Numbered from the stretch's first letter, positions 22,386 through 33,949 are shown. The stretch: DNA of 64,000 nt from Gracilaria vermiculophylla (GCA_019155205.2 JAHNZQ020000010.1:1040036-1104035), one strand, 5' to 3'. Program-made: numbers and translations. The notes: a model not told the origin generated them from the letters alone.

Positions 22386-23931
22386 TTCTAGAAATACTGG
22401 CACAATCTATTCCGAAACCTTCACTTTAAGTACTAGAATAAAATTGAGAACGTGCCGTACGAACCTCATGTCTTTAAAATGTGTAGTAATTTAATCAGTT
22501 GAGGTGGTTTTTTTGTTTACTGGTAAAAATAAATAATTTCCATTTTTCTTTTCCGTTCGCTTTTCTATCCCATCTATCAACCTTCGTTTCCTTATTATAT
22601 TTCTAGTAAAAAAAGATTTTTCAGCTTATTGTCCTCATATAAAGTGGTATTGTTTATGTATTTATATTTAGGTGTTTTTGAATCGTTAAGATTGAGTTTT
22701 ATTCCAATATTTTTGGCATGGCAATTTAGCACTGGCGAAATCTCTTCTTTATGTTCTTTTGTCTGTCCAACTGAGCTTTTCAGAGCGTCCTGGAGATCGT
22801 TGTGATTCAAAAAGAATCAGAATGTAAAGACCATTAGCAGTCATGACCCTAGAACGCTTCCGTTTATAAGCAAAAACACTGTTGGAGTTCTTTTCGACAT
22901 TAAACGTGGTGATTTGAAGCCGTTTTTGTGTGGAAAATGGAGAACCTGCAGCCATTTTTACTGGAAAGAAGACAGTAAACATAAGTTTTTGAGACCATTT
23001 TACAAAGACGATGTGCAAAAACTGGCGTACAGTACAATTTTGGCCCACGTTTTGGGTCGTATTATCATTTGGAAACGCACTGTATTGCGCATTCCTATAT
23101 GTACTCTAGCCATATTCCAGCTCTGGTAGTGTTATTAACGTGTAGCGTGGACTCTGTCCAGCAGGAGCCCATGTACCACGTCAGAAACGGGAGGAAACCG
23201 GAAATCTAAGAATAAGAGAAACAAACGAAAATCAACCCCTCAGAGGTCGTGCCTTTCACTTGGCAATCCAATTGGTTGCTCCTAGTGTAGGTTGTGCAGT
23301 ACAATTATTTGATAGACTTAAATCAAAGCAATCTTCGTTTTATCTTGAACACTCGGCGTGACTTCTCTCTTCCATCAAACGTAGTGCTAGGACCGTTCTT
23401 ATATAGTGTCCTACATCATATTTACTATATAGTATAGTTCTATATCTTTTCTATTATAACCAATAAAAATGCAGATTGTGTTCTTCTATAGAATCTTCTA
23501 GAAACTTCCAGATCGTTCTAGCTGCATACTTCGTTCAAGAAACTTTTACTTTCTACGACAACGGCTCCGCTTACTGGTTTGCACGTACATGTCCAAGAAT
23601 AATTATTTGGTATGGATGCGAATTCTAAACTCAAGCTGCGTATGTTGGCTTGTTGATGCGGTAGAAAACTAAATGGCGTACAATGGCTAATTGGTATACT
23701 GCAGTTACGATGATGAACGAATTTATTAACCTTTCGACCAGTTTTTCCTTTTCGAAAACCCATTTGGATCATTTTTGAGATTGAAGAGATTTCATTTTCG
23801 TATGCATCGTTCAGCATTTCACCCACCCAGAATTACGTGCAGACTGTAGCCGTTACTAGATCGAGATACAGAACAAAAATAAGAAAATGATGTATCATAT
23901 CATTGATTGGTCTAGCACTATGCAGCACAGA
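22386..23931. other. AT-rich sequence with remnants only
   Basis: The first 500 bases probably belong to the Tc1 relic. At about 23,370-23,470 a TATA-rich run (TTCTTATATAGTG) resembles a retroelement promoter but no LTR partner is found. No gene seen. Confidence 0.35.
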
Positions 23932-24208
23932 TTTCGAGAAAAGCGGAGCAACACTGAAACTCTCAGTGATAGACACATGTCTACCACCTGTTCACCAGAA
24001 CAAGAGTAAGGAGAACGACGCGTAGTGCTTTACTGTGCGATAGGGTGTCCTACCCGACCAAAGAATAACTGGAGAGGGACGTAGCAAACCGATCCAAATA
24101 GTACGTCAAAGGATGTAAAGCCAAATCATACTTGATAACTGGTATCGGCAAAGATACAATGTTGATAAAGCGTGTCTATCGCTTACGGGTCCTATACTAT
24201 TCATGACA
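23932..24208 (-). repeat. 3' LTR of Copia-1
   Basis: It aligns with 29,134-29,324 plus 33,858-33,949. Landmarks are CTACCACCTGTTCACCAGAA and TGTTGATAAAGCGTGTCTAT. On the - strand it is preceded by the purine-rich AGAAAAGATCAAG. Confidence 0.88.
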
Positions 24209-24258
24209 CTTGATCTTTTCTATACGTCGACATTGTGAGCGATGCAGGTTTGCTTGGG

Positions 24259-25649
24259 TCAAATGATCCATTGTTGAACCGGTATATCAAATTTTCCAGT
24301 GTCAAGTAGTTCCTCCAACATTCTGCACCTTACGTTTTTTGTCAGACCGTCTGCAGGATTACCTGTTCCCCGAATCCAACCGATATCGTTAACTTCATTG
24401 GCTGAATATGCTTCACGAGCAGCGGCAATGTCCAACATTAGGCACCTTTTGGTGGTGGTAGTGTTCTTGATGATAGCTTTGCATACCGAGTCACTATCTG
24501 TCAACATCACGAGCGGTATTACGCGATTGAGCATTGCGGATGATTCTCTCTTCAACAAGTACGCAAAGCCCAATGCGCCTGCGAACGCATATAGTTCAGC
24601 TCCTATTACGGATCTCACTCGCCGTCTGCTACGGTAGCTAGAAAAATGTATCAGGTTGTGGTGCCCAGTTTTGTCGCAAAGCGCGACGAGAAATCCGAGC
24701 TGCGAGTGTAACGAAAGCGTGTTCGCAAAGGAAATGTCACTGTAGACCCTGATGTGCAAACTTTCATGATCTAGCTTTTGCTGGATGATTCCGCGCGACG
24801 CAGTAGCATGTATCCGCCGAATTAGAGCGTTTGTCTGCGTTATGTGCGATCGTGAGAACATTGTTTCCGTCACCTGCGCTAGTAGATTACCAGAAGCTGC
24901 GATGTCAGGACGCGTGTGTACCAGCCATGCAATCTTCTGGCGTTTGGAGCAGAAGTCAGAAAATCGCGCAGTAGAGGCAAGTGGCTGTATTCGGGATGCA
25001 ATTGGCTGCTGGTGCATCTTGATTCCAGTACCGTGTTTTTTTGTATCTCAATCCCGGCAAACGTGAAGTCGTTGTAGGCGCGTGGTTTGGACTCGAATCG
25101 CTCTCCCGTGAGCCGTAAAAAATTGTCGAAAGCGACATCTCCTGTGGTAATGCTGTCATCTACATAAGCCCCTGTAGCGCCGCTTAGCTTCCTGTTAACC
25201 GTTCGGAAGAAGAGGAATAGGTCTCCAGCTGTAGGCACCATCAACAAGTCCCGGCGTAGATGGTTAGGGAAAGTAGCATTCAAGTATTCTCCAGAGTCGG
25301 GCAAGCCACAAAACGGCTTCAACAGTTTCAAAAGATGATTTTCTGAAAGGCGAAACTCTTTTGTAGAACGAACGTATATATCTCGCATCAGCTTTTTAGC
25401 AGACTGAAGATAGGCCTGCGAGACATCGTGGGACCAGATCGGAAAATCAAACAATGCAGCAATCGCCACCAGGATCCTAATCGACGACTGTTTGAGAGTG
25501 GTGCTTTTGTTTACGCGGAGGTGCTTGTTTGTATCTGTGTGGCCTTGTACGATGGATCCTGCCTTATAGACTTCGTTGTCAATCTCCTTATCCTTGATGC
25601 TGAGTGCAAATCTTCCGCCATTGACATTATGGGGCGTACGTGCGTCCAA
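24259..25649 (-). pseudogene. Copia-1 reverse transcriptase and RNase H
   Basis: RT shows SQAYLQSAKKLMRDIYVR, LKLLKPFCGLPDSGEYL and the catalytic YVDD in GAYVDDSITTGD. RNase H follows in an overlapping frame from 25,017: WLVHTRPDIAASGNLLAQ, RVYSDISFANTLSLHSQLGF, GAELYAFAGAL and NPADGLTKNVRC. The two open frames (256 and 252 codons) overlap by about 140 bases, so one frameshift near 24,950-25,000 breaks the polyprotein. Otherwise the catalytic residues look intact, and this is much better preserved than Gypsy-1A. Confidence 0.88.
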
Positions 25650-25709
25650 CGCTTCTCTGTATACTATCTCGTATACACCACGGCGAGCGAGGCCTTCAAG
25701 TTCTTGGGC

Positions 25710-27360
25710 CTATGCCTCATTAAAAAATTGTAGTTCCCCCCTTTTGTCCGTAGGGTGCAGTATCTCAGTGATGTGAGCGGACGAAACTGATCCAGATTTG
25801 AAGTAGCTCAATTCTTCAGCTAATCTTTGTGATTCACGGTCTTCGTTGCTGTCTGGATACGGAAGTACATGCGAAAGGTTGTAGTGCACCATTCGGCCTG
25901 CAATTTCCACTGTGATATCTTTCTCTATGATTTTGGCGATGGGGTATGGTCCATTCCAGTGGTATACCATTTTGTCATAAACCAGCACGATGTCTCCAGG
26001 ATTCAAGAGGTAGCTGGCTGCAGGAGGCATTCGACTTCGTAGCGCTTCTTGAATGCAGAGCCTGGCAGTGATGGTCACCATTTCCTTCTGTGCGGCGTCG
26101 AGAGCGCGCATTCGTTTTTTCTGGTCCGGTTGCGACGAAGTGGGAGAAGAGAAACGTGGGAGAGAGCCATAAACGAGCAGTGAATGTACTAGACCTTCTG
26201 GCCCAATTGTGTTGTTGATGCCCTTAATCGCATAACGCAGCGCTCGTGCAGCGTCCAGGGAGGGACAAGCGTCTGTGAAGACGTTGAATATGCGGCGTAA
26301 AGACGCGTGGTACCTCTCCCCAGAGCCAATGCTGTTATGCGCCTGCACTCCGGAAAGTTTGAGTTCGATGCCATGATCTGCGATATTCGCTTCCCAACAC
26401 TTAGATGTGAATGCAGAACCTCTGTCGACCCGTAGTGTAGACGGGTACCCGGTATACATTGTGACCCATGCTTCCATAAAGGCCCCCCAAAAATTTCGCG
26501 TACTGACTCTCCTTTCAGGATTACGGCGTTTTGGTAATATGTTTGTGTGTCGACTACGTGGAGCACCGGAATACGTTTTTTTTCGCGGAATCGGAGGTAA
26601 ATCAGGTCGAGAGCCACGTCCTGGCGGAATTGGATCTTCTCATCAGAAATTGACACATGAAATCTGAAAGGACGAGACGAGAACTTCTGACGTGATTTAC
26701 AGCATCGTGATGTTTCCTCGGGTAGCTTCTGCGTATCTGAGGATAGGTTCTCGGGCTTCGCGCGCTTGAGGAGGCTATAGAGCTTTCCAGCGGTAGGATG
26801 GAAGAAATGTTGATGCATCTTTTGGAGTACCTTTCTCGTAAGCATAGCATTGGATGCAGCCCATTTCACAAACAAATGACCGTGTTTTCTCTTAGGCGGT
26901 AGAGTCCAGCCCGATGAATGATGGACGAGTTTGTTGGAGATGTTGTTGGCGTATACTCCATACTGATCTAGAACGTGCAAACCAATTAGGAACGGTATGT
27001 CCGCTGCCACTACATCAACATCAAATGTCATTAAGGTTCCGCCAGCTGTGGGGAGACAGATGCGCATCTGTCCAATGCTGTTGCGTAGGTCGTTTCTAAA
27101 CATGAATGCGTATGCAGACTGACGGAGTTTCATCTCGTAGCCGAGCGCGTGGCAGTATGCAAGTGCTTGCGCTTTCCCACAAACGGAACGATGTGCCCCA
27201 GGATCAATGCATGCCCCCTCGAAAACGTCCTGGGAGTACTGATTGACTTTGGAATGGTAAATAGCAAAGTTCTGGACGGCGATGACAATGCGACGGTCCT
27301 CTTCAGTGTCGGGAGGTTTCTTAGGCCTGTTGTGTGAGAACGAATGGCCAAGACGATCCC
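25710..27360 (-). pseudogene. Copia-1 protease and integrase with GPY/F-like C-terminus
   Basis: The protease reads ACIDPGAHRSVCGKAQALAY near 27,200-27,130, with D-P-G-A where D-[ST]-G-A is usual, and VDVVAADIPFLIGLHVLDQY further on. The integrase has a zinc-binding start (HQHFFHPTAGKLYSLLKRA), then LRVDRGSAFTS with the second Asp and SIGSGERYHASLRRIF with the Glu. Its C-terminus reads YHWNGPYPIAKIIEKDITVE then RMVHYNLSHVLPY. This fits a GPY/F module, better known from gypsy elements and retroviruses. Two frames (27,133-26,189 and 26,477-25,710) show one frameshift near 26,480. Confidence 0.83.
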
Positions 27361-27963
27361 CATCTAAAAACCCTCGTCTGAAGAATACTGACCGCCAGCT
27401 CCATCATCACCGGCAGTTCGGGAATCGATAAAGGACTGAGAGGTTTAAACAAGTGAGGGATGCACGTTGGAGAACAGTGCTGGAGCGGCCTTGGAATTGG
27501 TTGGCCCCTTCGTCTCGCTCTGATGCTCCAGATCGTTGGGCTCACATAGGAGAGCTTCCGTCAGTTGTCCCAGAAATTCGGTTTGTCCAGGGTCGTCCAC
27601 AAAGTGAACCTTCTTTCCCTTGTTCTGTCGTAGCCAATCTTTTTCCAACTGTCGGTTACGCTTTATGACTGCTTCCTTTCGTGGGTGTGGGCAGGAGTGC
27701 AGGCGGCAGTTAGGGTTCTGAGAGTTCCATCACGAATGTAGGATGGCGAGAGCCCCAACGTTTCCATGGCGGGATTTGGTTGCAGTAGGCGGCTTAAAGA
27801 ATAACCGGCTTTTCGGCGCCATTTCGAAACGACCTAGGCCGGCGTAGAGGACTTTCGACTCTGGTTCATCGTCAGCTGCATAATTGACGGACGCGGTAGT
27901 CATTCGTGCACGATACTGAACGCCGTCATTGGTCTTAGGGGTTGTTTTATGATATACACGCTT
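27361..27963 (-). pseudogene. Copia-1 Gag-protease junction region
   Basis: On the - strand a frame at about 27,690-27,445 contains NPNCRLHSCPHPRKE, which may be a decayed zinc knuckle, then KRNRQLEKDWLRQNKGKK and an acidic linker. It connects Gag to protease. Stops interrupt it, including one at 27,964. Confidence 0.55.
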
Positions 27964-29088
27964 CTAGCCGTCCTTAAACTTTCGTTCACCAAATTCTGCG
28001 CTGAAGAGTTCGAAGCAGATTTCTCGATACACTAGATGGCCTGTATCTGCTGGAGACAGAGCGTTACGGGCCCATGAAATTCCTTGACAGGCATTCGCCA
28101 AGAACTTCCTCTTCCTGTGGTCGGCGCGGTCTTCAGTGGGCGCCACTGGTGCGATGCGATCAATTTCCTTAACGAGGTTGTCTAGTGCGGTTAGTGGGGT
28201 TATCCCTTCGGAAAGGAAGTCTACTAGGTGCAGGCATTCCAATTTCTTGGATATGTCCTCTTGCGTCGTCAATGAAGAGTAGCGTTCGGTGAATGTGCTC
28301 ACTACGGCTCCCCATGATCGGATTTCATCTCGAACGTACGTCTTGTAGAAATGAAGAGCATCGCCATGCAAAGAATAGTGAAGGTATGGAGTCCTCTCAT
28401 TCCCGCGGAGCTTCCGATCCGTGCAGAAATGCATGTAAGGCGAAATATGATCACCCCAGTCTTCCTCCAAGTCTCCGCTGAGCGTGTCGTGGCTTGAACG
28501 GTACTTTGCAGAAAATAACGAACAACATTTGATCTCGTATTGGTCTTCCTCAGTATGAGGCTCATTGTTACCTGCCCCTGCAAGAGCTGCAGATCCTGCC
28601 GGTACGGGTGCGGGCGCAGCAGGTGAGGCATTCTCCGCTGCAGTAAGTTCCACCAACCTAAAAGGAACCGGGGGCGGTGACGACGGGGAGTGGTGGGGAG
28701 AGTATAAGACGACATCTTCGTTGCGCACTTCGTCGAAAAATTCCAGGGCCTTATATCTCTTTTCGTCAAATTCTTCCTCCTTCCAATTCGCAGCGATATC
28801 ACGCTTCCCAATAAGATGGCCCGTCTCAACGTTGCGAGGTATGTTTACTTCGCGTGTCTCCAGAAAGATGCGGATTCGTTTAAGAATGTCGTAATGACTA
28901 ACAAAGTTTAGGATAGCAAGCTGCATAGGTTCAAGGTCCTCTTTAATGACATCTAAAAGAGCTTGTGCTTTGAGAGGTGGATCTGCTTTCATGTACGATG
29001 CAAATAAACTTTCAAGGCCACGTTGCACGTCATTGTGCAGGAGAATGGTGCTCTACTATTTGAGTTGCTGAGAATGGTCGGTTGACAT
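27964..29088 (-). pseudogene. Copia-1 Gag
   Basis: An ATG at 29,088 (MSTDHSQQLK) is followed by two adjacent TAG stops, after which the frame stays open to 27,964 for about 354 codons. The capsid-like part includes LEEDWGDHISPYMHFC and YLHYSLHGDALHFYKTYVRD, the Gag pattern of helices around HG-A-HFY. A proline/alanine-rich spacer (SPHHSPSSPPPVPF, SPAAPAPVPAGSAAL) precedes it. Gag would form the particle shell. The early double stop makes a full-length product unlikely. Confidence 0.8.
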
Positions 29089-29133
29089 ATTTGAGTGATA
29101 TAACTGCGAAAGGGTTTCTTCTTTTAATTCGTG

Positions 29134-29324
29134 AATGTGGAAAAAACGGAGCAGCACTGAAACACTCAGTGATAGAAACAGGTCTACCACCTGTTCACCA
29201 GAACAAGAGTAAAAAGAACGACGCGTAGTGCTTTAATGTGCGATAGGGTGTTTTACCCAACCAAAGAACAACTGAAGAGGGACGTAGCAAACCGATTCAA
29301 ATAGTACGTCAAAGGATAGAAATC
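29134..29324 (-). repeat. 5' LTR of Copia-1, distal piece
   Basis: It matches 23,932-24,120 of the 3' LTR and stops at the Copia-2 insertion. Its last five bases, AAATC, are the left copy of the Copia-2 target duplication (AAAGC in the uninterrupted LTR). Confidence 0.88.
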
Positions 29325-29546
29325 TTTTACAGGTTTTGTGAATTAGCTGCTCGCTTATCTTTACTCACAAGACAACCGGAATGGTTCTTATATAGTCCTC
29401 GAGGGACGTAGTGCGAACATAATATCTTCTAGATATCATCAGCGCATATGAAAATTCAATCTCACGAGATACCTGTAAATAGAATGTATAGAATGAAATA
29501 TGCATGTAGACAAATCACTCATGCAAACAATTCAGTATTAATATCA
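29325..29546 (-). repeat. 3' LTR of Copia-2
   Basis: Reads TGATATTAA... on the - strand and is preceded by the purine-rich GAATGCGGGGAAG. It contains a TATA-like GGACTATATAAGAACC on the coding strand. It ends ...CCTGTAAAA rather than with the usual CA. Confidence 0.88.
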
Positions 29547-29558
29547 CTTCCCCGCATT

Positions 29559-31412
29559 CTAGACAGTCTCTTTCATGTTAAGACCCATACCACGGCAATG
29601 ATGATTGTGAGTGGCAGCATCAACTGGTTTCGTTAATATATCTGCAGTCATGACATGTGTCTCAACGTATTCCAAACATACATCTCCTTGTTTCACATGG
29701 TCTCGAAGAAAATGGTACCGAATATCTATGTGCTTCATACGTTCACTGCACACCGTGTCGTTGCTTAGACGGATTGCTCCTTGATAATCACAACCAATTA
29801 CCATACCTTTCTCGGCCCAAAGTCCAAGTTCGATCATAAGTGAACGGAGCCGAAGAGCTTCTCGTACCGCATTAGAGAAGGAGATATATTCAGCTTCAAC
29901 TGTAGACTGCGCAACAAGAGATTCCTTCTTCGACCACCAGCAAACAGCTGCACCAGAGTTGATAAACACGAATCCTGTAGTTAACTTACGGTCGGTGGTA
30001 TCACCTGCAAAATCAGAATCAGAAAACCCTTTCGTACTGTCAACACGTTGGGCAAACATCAAGCCTACATCTTTGGTGCCCTTCAGATACCTCAAAACCC
30101 GTTTCGCAGCCCTCCAATGATGTTCACCAAAAGTATCCATGAAGCGGCTTAGATAGCTGACAGAGAATGCAATATCTGGCCGACAAGTGTTCGAGAGGTA
30201 TATCAGAGCGCCAACAAGTTCCTTGTACGGAAGACCTCTTACTTCTTCATCCTGCACTCCATCCAACGCATAGTGTAAGATCATGGGAGTCTTCACCGGT
30301 GCACAAGATTTCATGCCAAACTGATCCAAAAGGTGAGCAATCATGCTCGCACTATGAACCTTCAATGTGCCATCTGTGCCACGAACTACAGTCATCCCAA
30401 GAAACTTAGCGTCATCCTTCTCGACACGAAAATCCACATCTCTCTTTAAGAGTGATATGACCTCCGCCAAAATATTTGAACTCTGAGAGGCAACGAGAAT
30501 ATCATCCACGTAGATGACCAGTACTACCAAAGAGGAATTGGTTTCCAAAAAGTATAGAGCGGGAACTCCTTCAGAGAAATTGAAGCCAAATGTGAGTAGG
30601 ATAGGGTGAATGAAGTTCCGCAACGCTCTTGATGCCTGCTTCAAGCCGTATATGGCGTGTTTGAGCTTCAGCACTTGAACTTCATTTCCTTGGACCTCAA
30701 AATGTGGGAACTGTTTCATGTAGACCTCTTCATCTAACTTGCCATACAAAAACGCAGATTTAATGTTCAAAATAGTGAATTCCATCCCATGGTCAACAAT
30801 TATCGAAAGTACCAGCCTCACAGTAGCATACTTCACGACGGGAGTAAAGCTTTTGCCGTAATCAATTCCAAATCTCTGCATGAACCCCTTCGCCACTATT
30901 CGGGCTCTGTGCCTCGTAACCACACCACAAGAGTTGCGCTTGCGTCCGAAGACCCAAAGGCAGTTCATCGGAACGACATGCGGCGGACAGGTGACTAATT
31001 CGATGATATATCTCTCTAGTAGATTGTTCACTTCATGCGCCATTGCCAACCACCATTGCTCTCTCTCAGGTGACTGCATAGCCTGCTCAAACGATTGTGG
31101 GAGATTGTTATCTGTAATTCCTAACAGGCAGTTTGCATTGAAACTCCCAGGGGAATAGCGCAAGGGTGCAGAACGCTGACGAGAAGATCTCCTAAGTGAG
31201 GGTTCAACAAGAACATCAGATTTAGTTGGATTGCTGTCTTCGCCTTCAGGTCCAGTAGATCCTTTTCCCAAATCTCTTTTAGTAAAAGGGACACCCATAT
31301 CGATCCCTTCCGTTCCATATTCCAAATCACCAAAAAGGGAGTCCAAGTCCAAAAGATTCCTGGGCGTCTTCGTTTCCATTCTCAGTCTTCCAACCAAAAT
31401 TTCGTTCATCAA
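29559..31412 (-). pseudogene. Copia-2 reverse transcriptase and RNase H, long open segment
   Basis: This open frame of 617 codons covers the end of integrase, RT and RNase H. RT blocks are HRARIVAKGFMQRFGIDYG, FTPVVKYATVRLVLSI, YGLKQASRAL and the catalytic YVDD in VIYVDDILVAS. RNase H blocks are YLKGTKDVGLMF, FSDSDFAGDTTDRKLTTGF, STVEAEYISFSNAV, RMKHIDIRYHFLRDHV and ADILTKPV. Active-site residues look intact, but the start is only reached through a frameshift at about 31,380-31,410. It reverse-transcribes element RNA in family members that are intact. Confidence 0.9.
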
Positions 31413-32043
31413 ACTTCACACCACGAGAGATAACAAAACTTCCTAACTCGGGGTAAAAGACTTTATAAGAATTACCCCTCTCAAAATCAACCAGGACCCC
31501 TTTTCTCGCTGTTGCCGCAAACTTACCACTCCTGAGCTTCTGCGGAATATGAAAGTATGCCGTGCATCCGAATATCCTAATGTGGTACATCTTCGGTTTC
31601 ATATTGCGAACTGCTTCGAAGGGGGTTTTGCCAGTCGTCACAGCACTAGAAAACGTTCGGTTCCTCAAGAAATTAGCGGTGGATACAGCTTCTGCCCACA
31701 ATCGCTCTCTAGGAATTCCTTCGGGCAGATTATACAACATTGCCCTGGCAGCGTTGTTCAGGGTCCTGTTCAGCCGTTCAGCTTTCCCGTTCGACTCCGG
31801 GCTGTACGGAGCGGCTGGTTCAGAAAGTATGCCTCTTTGCTTTAGCCAATTCTGGAACTCGTGAGATAGATACTCCTTGTCACTGTCCATACGAATTGCC
31901 CTGACTGGCTTCTGGCATAGTGCTTCAAACTCCACAATCATTTCTCTAACAGAGGCCTGTACTTCTGAGCGACGATTAATGAATCGAACAAGAGTACGCA
32001 CTGACCTCATCGTAAAAAGTAACATAATTGTTTGCTCCACCAA
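31327..32043 (-). pseudogene. Copia-2 integrase core
   Basis: The frame holds AIRMDSDKEYLSHEF with the second catalytic Asp and YSPESNGKAERLNRTLNNAA with the Glu. GKTPFEAVRNMKPKMYHIRI then FGCTAYFHIP follows, the usual copia integrase tail. The first catalytic Asp (VHSDVVGTV) is in the preceding frame near 32,085. Frameshifts at both ends, near 32,010 and 31,400, separate it from Gag-protease and RT. Confidence 0.88.
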
Positions 32044-33532
32044 AAGATGTGCATTTCACTGTACCTACAACATCTGAGTGTACGAGTTCACCAGGTTCTT
32101 TGCATCTATCACGATTCACTCTAGGTCTTACGTTACGAACTGATTTCGACATTTGGTATGATTCACAAGATTCCCAGTCACAAATATTCGTGAGGCCAAC
32201 ACCATCAACCAAGGGAACGGTTGCTCTCAAATGGGCTGCGCAAATGTGACCAAGAAGACTGTGCCATAGTGTCGTTCTCTTAGATACGGATGCCGTGATC
32301 AGTGCTTTGTTGGGATTGAGGCCAAGACTCAGACGCATAACCACTTCATAAAGTTCATGCTCATGATTTCCGATCGCTACAAAAACAGTCTCCTTAGATT
32401 TCGGATCGCACACCTTAAAAAGTCTTCGGCCTCCTTCATCCGTCGCAAAGAGAATGTTGTAACCTTTTCTCTGTAGGGAACTGACTGACAGTAGATTACA
32501 TCTGAAGTTCGGCACAAGTTGTACCTCCGTAAGTTTTAGATGCATTGGTTTGCCAGTTACAATTGCAATGCACGGAACAGTGCCTTTCCCCTTTACATCT
32601 AGCTTCGTTCCATTTCCGATTTCCACGTGAACTTTCGAGGACAGGACCACACCAGAGATTAATGCATCTGATTTGTTACACATAGGCTCGGTAGCACCGG
32701 AGTCAACGAACCACTTTCTGGAAGATCCAGTGATACCAGCAACAAGAGCCCTTGCAACATGTAAGGCACTATCAGCGCCCCAAGCGTCCTTTTTTTCTGA
32801 ACTCTCATTTACACGATGTTTAGGACGGTACTTAAAGCTCTCTGGGTTGTCATAGCAGTCAGCCTTCTTGTGGTTAAACCTGCCGCAGTAGTGACACTTG
32901 ATCTTCCTCTTCCTCGAAAAGGTACTTTTGAAATTTAGTGCTCTCGCGCCGTCCCCTGCAGACAAATTCTTCTGAACAAACGATTCCTTGGAAATCAGGA
33001 GAGCCAAAGCATTCGGTAAAGTCTTTTCCATGCCTCGAATTACTCCTGCAGTTACCTGGAACTCCTCGCGTAGCCCTCTTAACAACGCTCGAAGCTTTTC
33101 CGAATCATCAATAGAGGATCCAATTCCAATGAGGGTCGACTCAAACTCTGCCAAACGAGCACGGTACTGCAGGATCAACTCGTCGGCCGCCATCTTCATA
33201 CTCTGATACTTATCCAAAAGAGCATCTCGGCTAGCCTGACTGATACTTTGGTACTGTGACTTCAAAGTCCTCCAAACCTTGGAGGGCTCCGTCATCTCCA
33301 TGATAGGAGCAAATCAAGAATCGTGTACCAAAAGAAGGATGGTAGACAAAGCTGTGTCTCTTCAACGGGTATACTTGTCGTATCCAGGATCCTGCAGTCC
33401 GGGCTTTTTCTCAGTACCATTGACGATAGCCTACAGCCCTTTGCTCTTCAAAACAACTTCTAACTTCTTAGACCACATAAAGTAGTTAGACGCAGTAAGC
33501 AAAGGTAGACGAACCTTCTGAACATCTATCAT
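31976..33532 (-). pseudogene. Copia-2 Gag and protease with start of integrase
   Basis: Gag starts at ATG 33,532 (MIDVQKVRLPLLTASNYFMW). Three stops fall in the next 80 codons, the first where a Trp is expected (KGL-stop-AIVNG). From 33,301 the frame is open for 441 codons: VWRTLKSQYQSISQ, ELILQYRARLAEFESTL, a zinc knuckle CHYCGRFNHKKADC (CX2CX4HX4C) and the protease site FVDSGATEPMCN. Then come LLSVSSLQRKGYNILF and the integrase zinc-binding LWHSLLGHICAAHLRATV. All family marks are of copia type. Confidence 0.9.
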
Positions 33533-33616
33533 ACGGACGACTGAGAATCACCTAGGAGGTTCAGAGTAGAAACTTGAGCAGCACAATTAAGACGAATAAA
33601 ACTCACAACAGTTGAA

Positions 33617-33634
33617 CAGTCTAGGCCCATAACC
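33617..33634 (-). other. Copia-2 primer binding site
   Basis: GGTTATGGGCCTAGAC on the - strand directly follows the LTR. It is the TRIM primer site (GGTTATGGGCCCAGC) with small changes, so both elements appear to prime from the anticodon arm of initiator tRNA-Met. Confidence 0.75.
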
Positions 33635-33857
33635 TTTTACAGGTTTTATGAATCAGCTGCTCGCTTATCTTTACACACAAGACAGCCAGAATGGTTCTTA
33701 TATAATCCTCGAGGGACGTAGTGCGAACAAAATATCTTCCAGATATCATCAGTGCACATGACAATTCAATCTCACGAGATACCTGTAAACAGAATTTATA
33801 GAACGTAAATAAGCATGTAATCAATTCACTCATGCAAACAACTCACTATAAATATCA
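33635..33857 (-). repeat. 5' LTR of Copia-2
   Basis: Aligns with 29,325-29,546; shared CTGCTCGCTTATCTTTAC and CCTCGAGGGACGTAGTGCGA. Confidence 0.88.
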
Positions 33858-33949
33858 AAAGCCAAATCATAATCAATAACTGGTAGCAGCAAAGATAAAA
33901 TGTTGATAAAGCGTGTCTATCGCTTACGGATCCTCTACTACTCATGATA
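33858..33949 (-). repeat. 5' LTR of Copia-1, proximal piece
   Basis: Continues the Copia-1 LTR after the Copia-2 insertion. It matches 24,118-24,208 (ATGTTGATAAAGCGTGTCTA and CGCTTACGG). Confidence 0.85.

Larger units (their letters stand above)
29325..33857 (-). mobile_element. Copia-2, Ty1/copia retrotransposon nested in Copia-1 LTR
   Basis: A 4,533-base element has 222/223-base LTRs (29,325-29,546 and 33,635-33,857). The LTRs are clearly similar with scattered differences. It inserted in the Copia-1 5' LTR at AAAGC: the right flank is AAAGC (33,858-33,862), the left flank is AAATC, and the intact Copia-1 3' LTR reads AAAGC at 24,117-24,122. The primer site abuts the 5' LTR. The coding region is in three frames with early stops, so it is non-autonomous now. 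It is younger than Copia-1 by nesting. Confidence 0.92.
23932..33949 (-). mobile_element. Copia-1, Ty1/copia retrotransposon split by nested Copia-2
   Basis: On the - strand lie Gag (29,088-27,964), protease, integrase (to 25,710), RT and RNase H (25,649-24,259), the copia order with integrase before RT. The 3' LTR is 23,932-24,208. The 5' LTR survives in two pieces, 29,134-29,324 and 33,858-33,949, separated by Copia-2. Without the insert the element is about 5.5 kb. LTR ends are TGTCATGA and TTTTTTCCACA on the coding strand. Flanks ACAGA and GCAGA may be a mutated target duplication. Confidence 0.9.
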
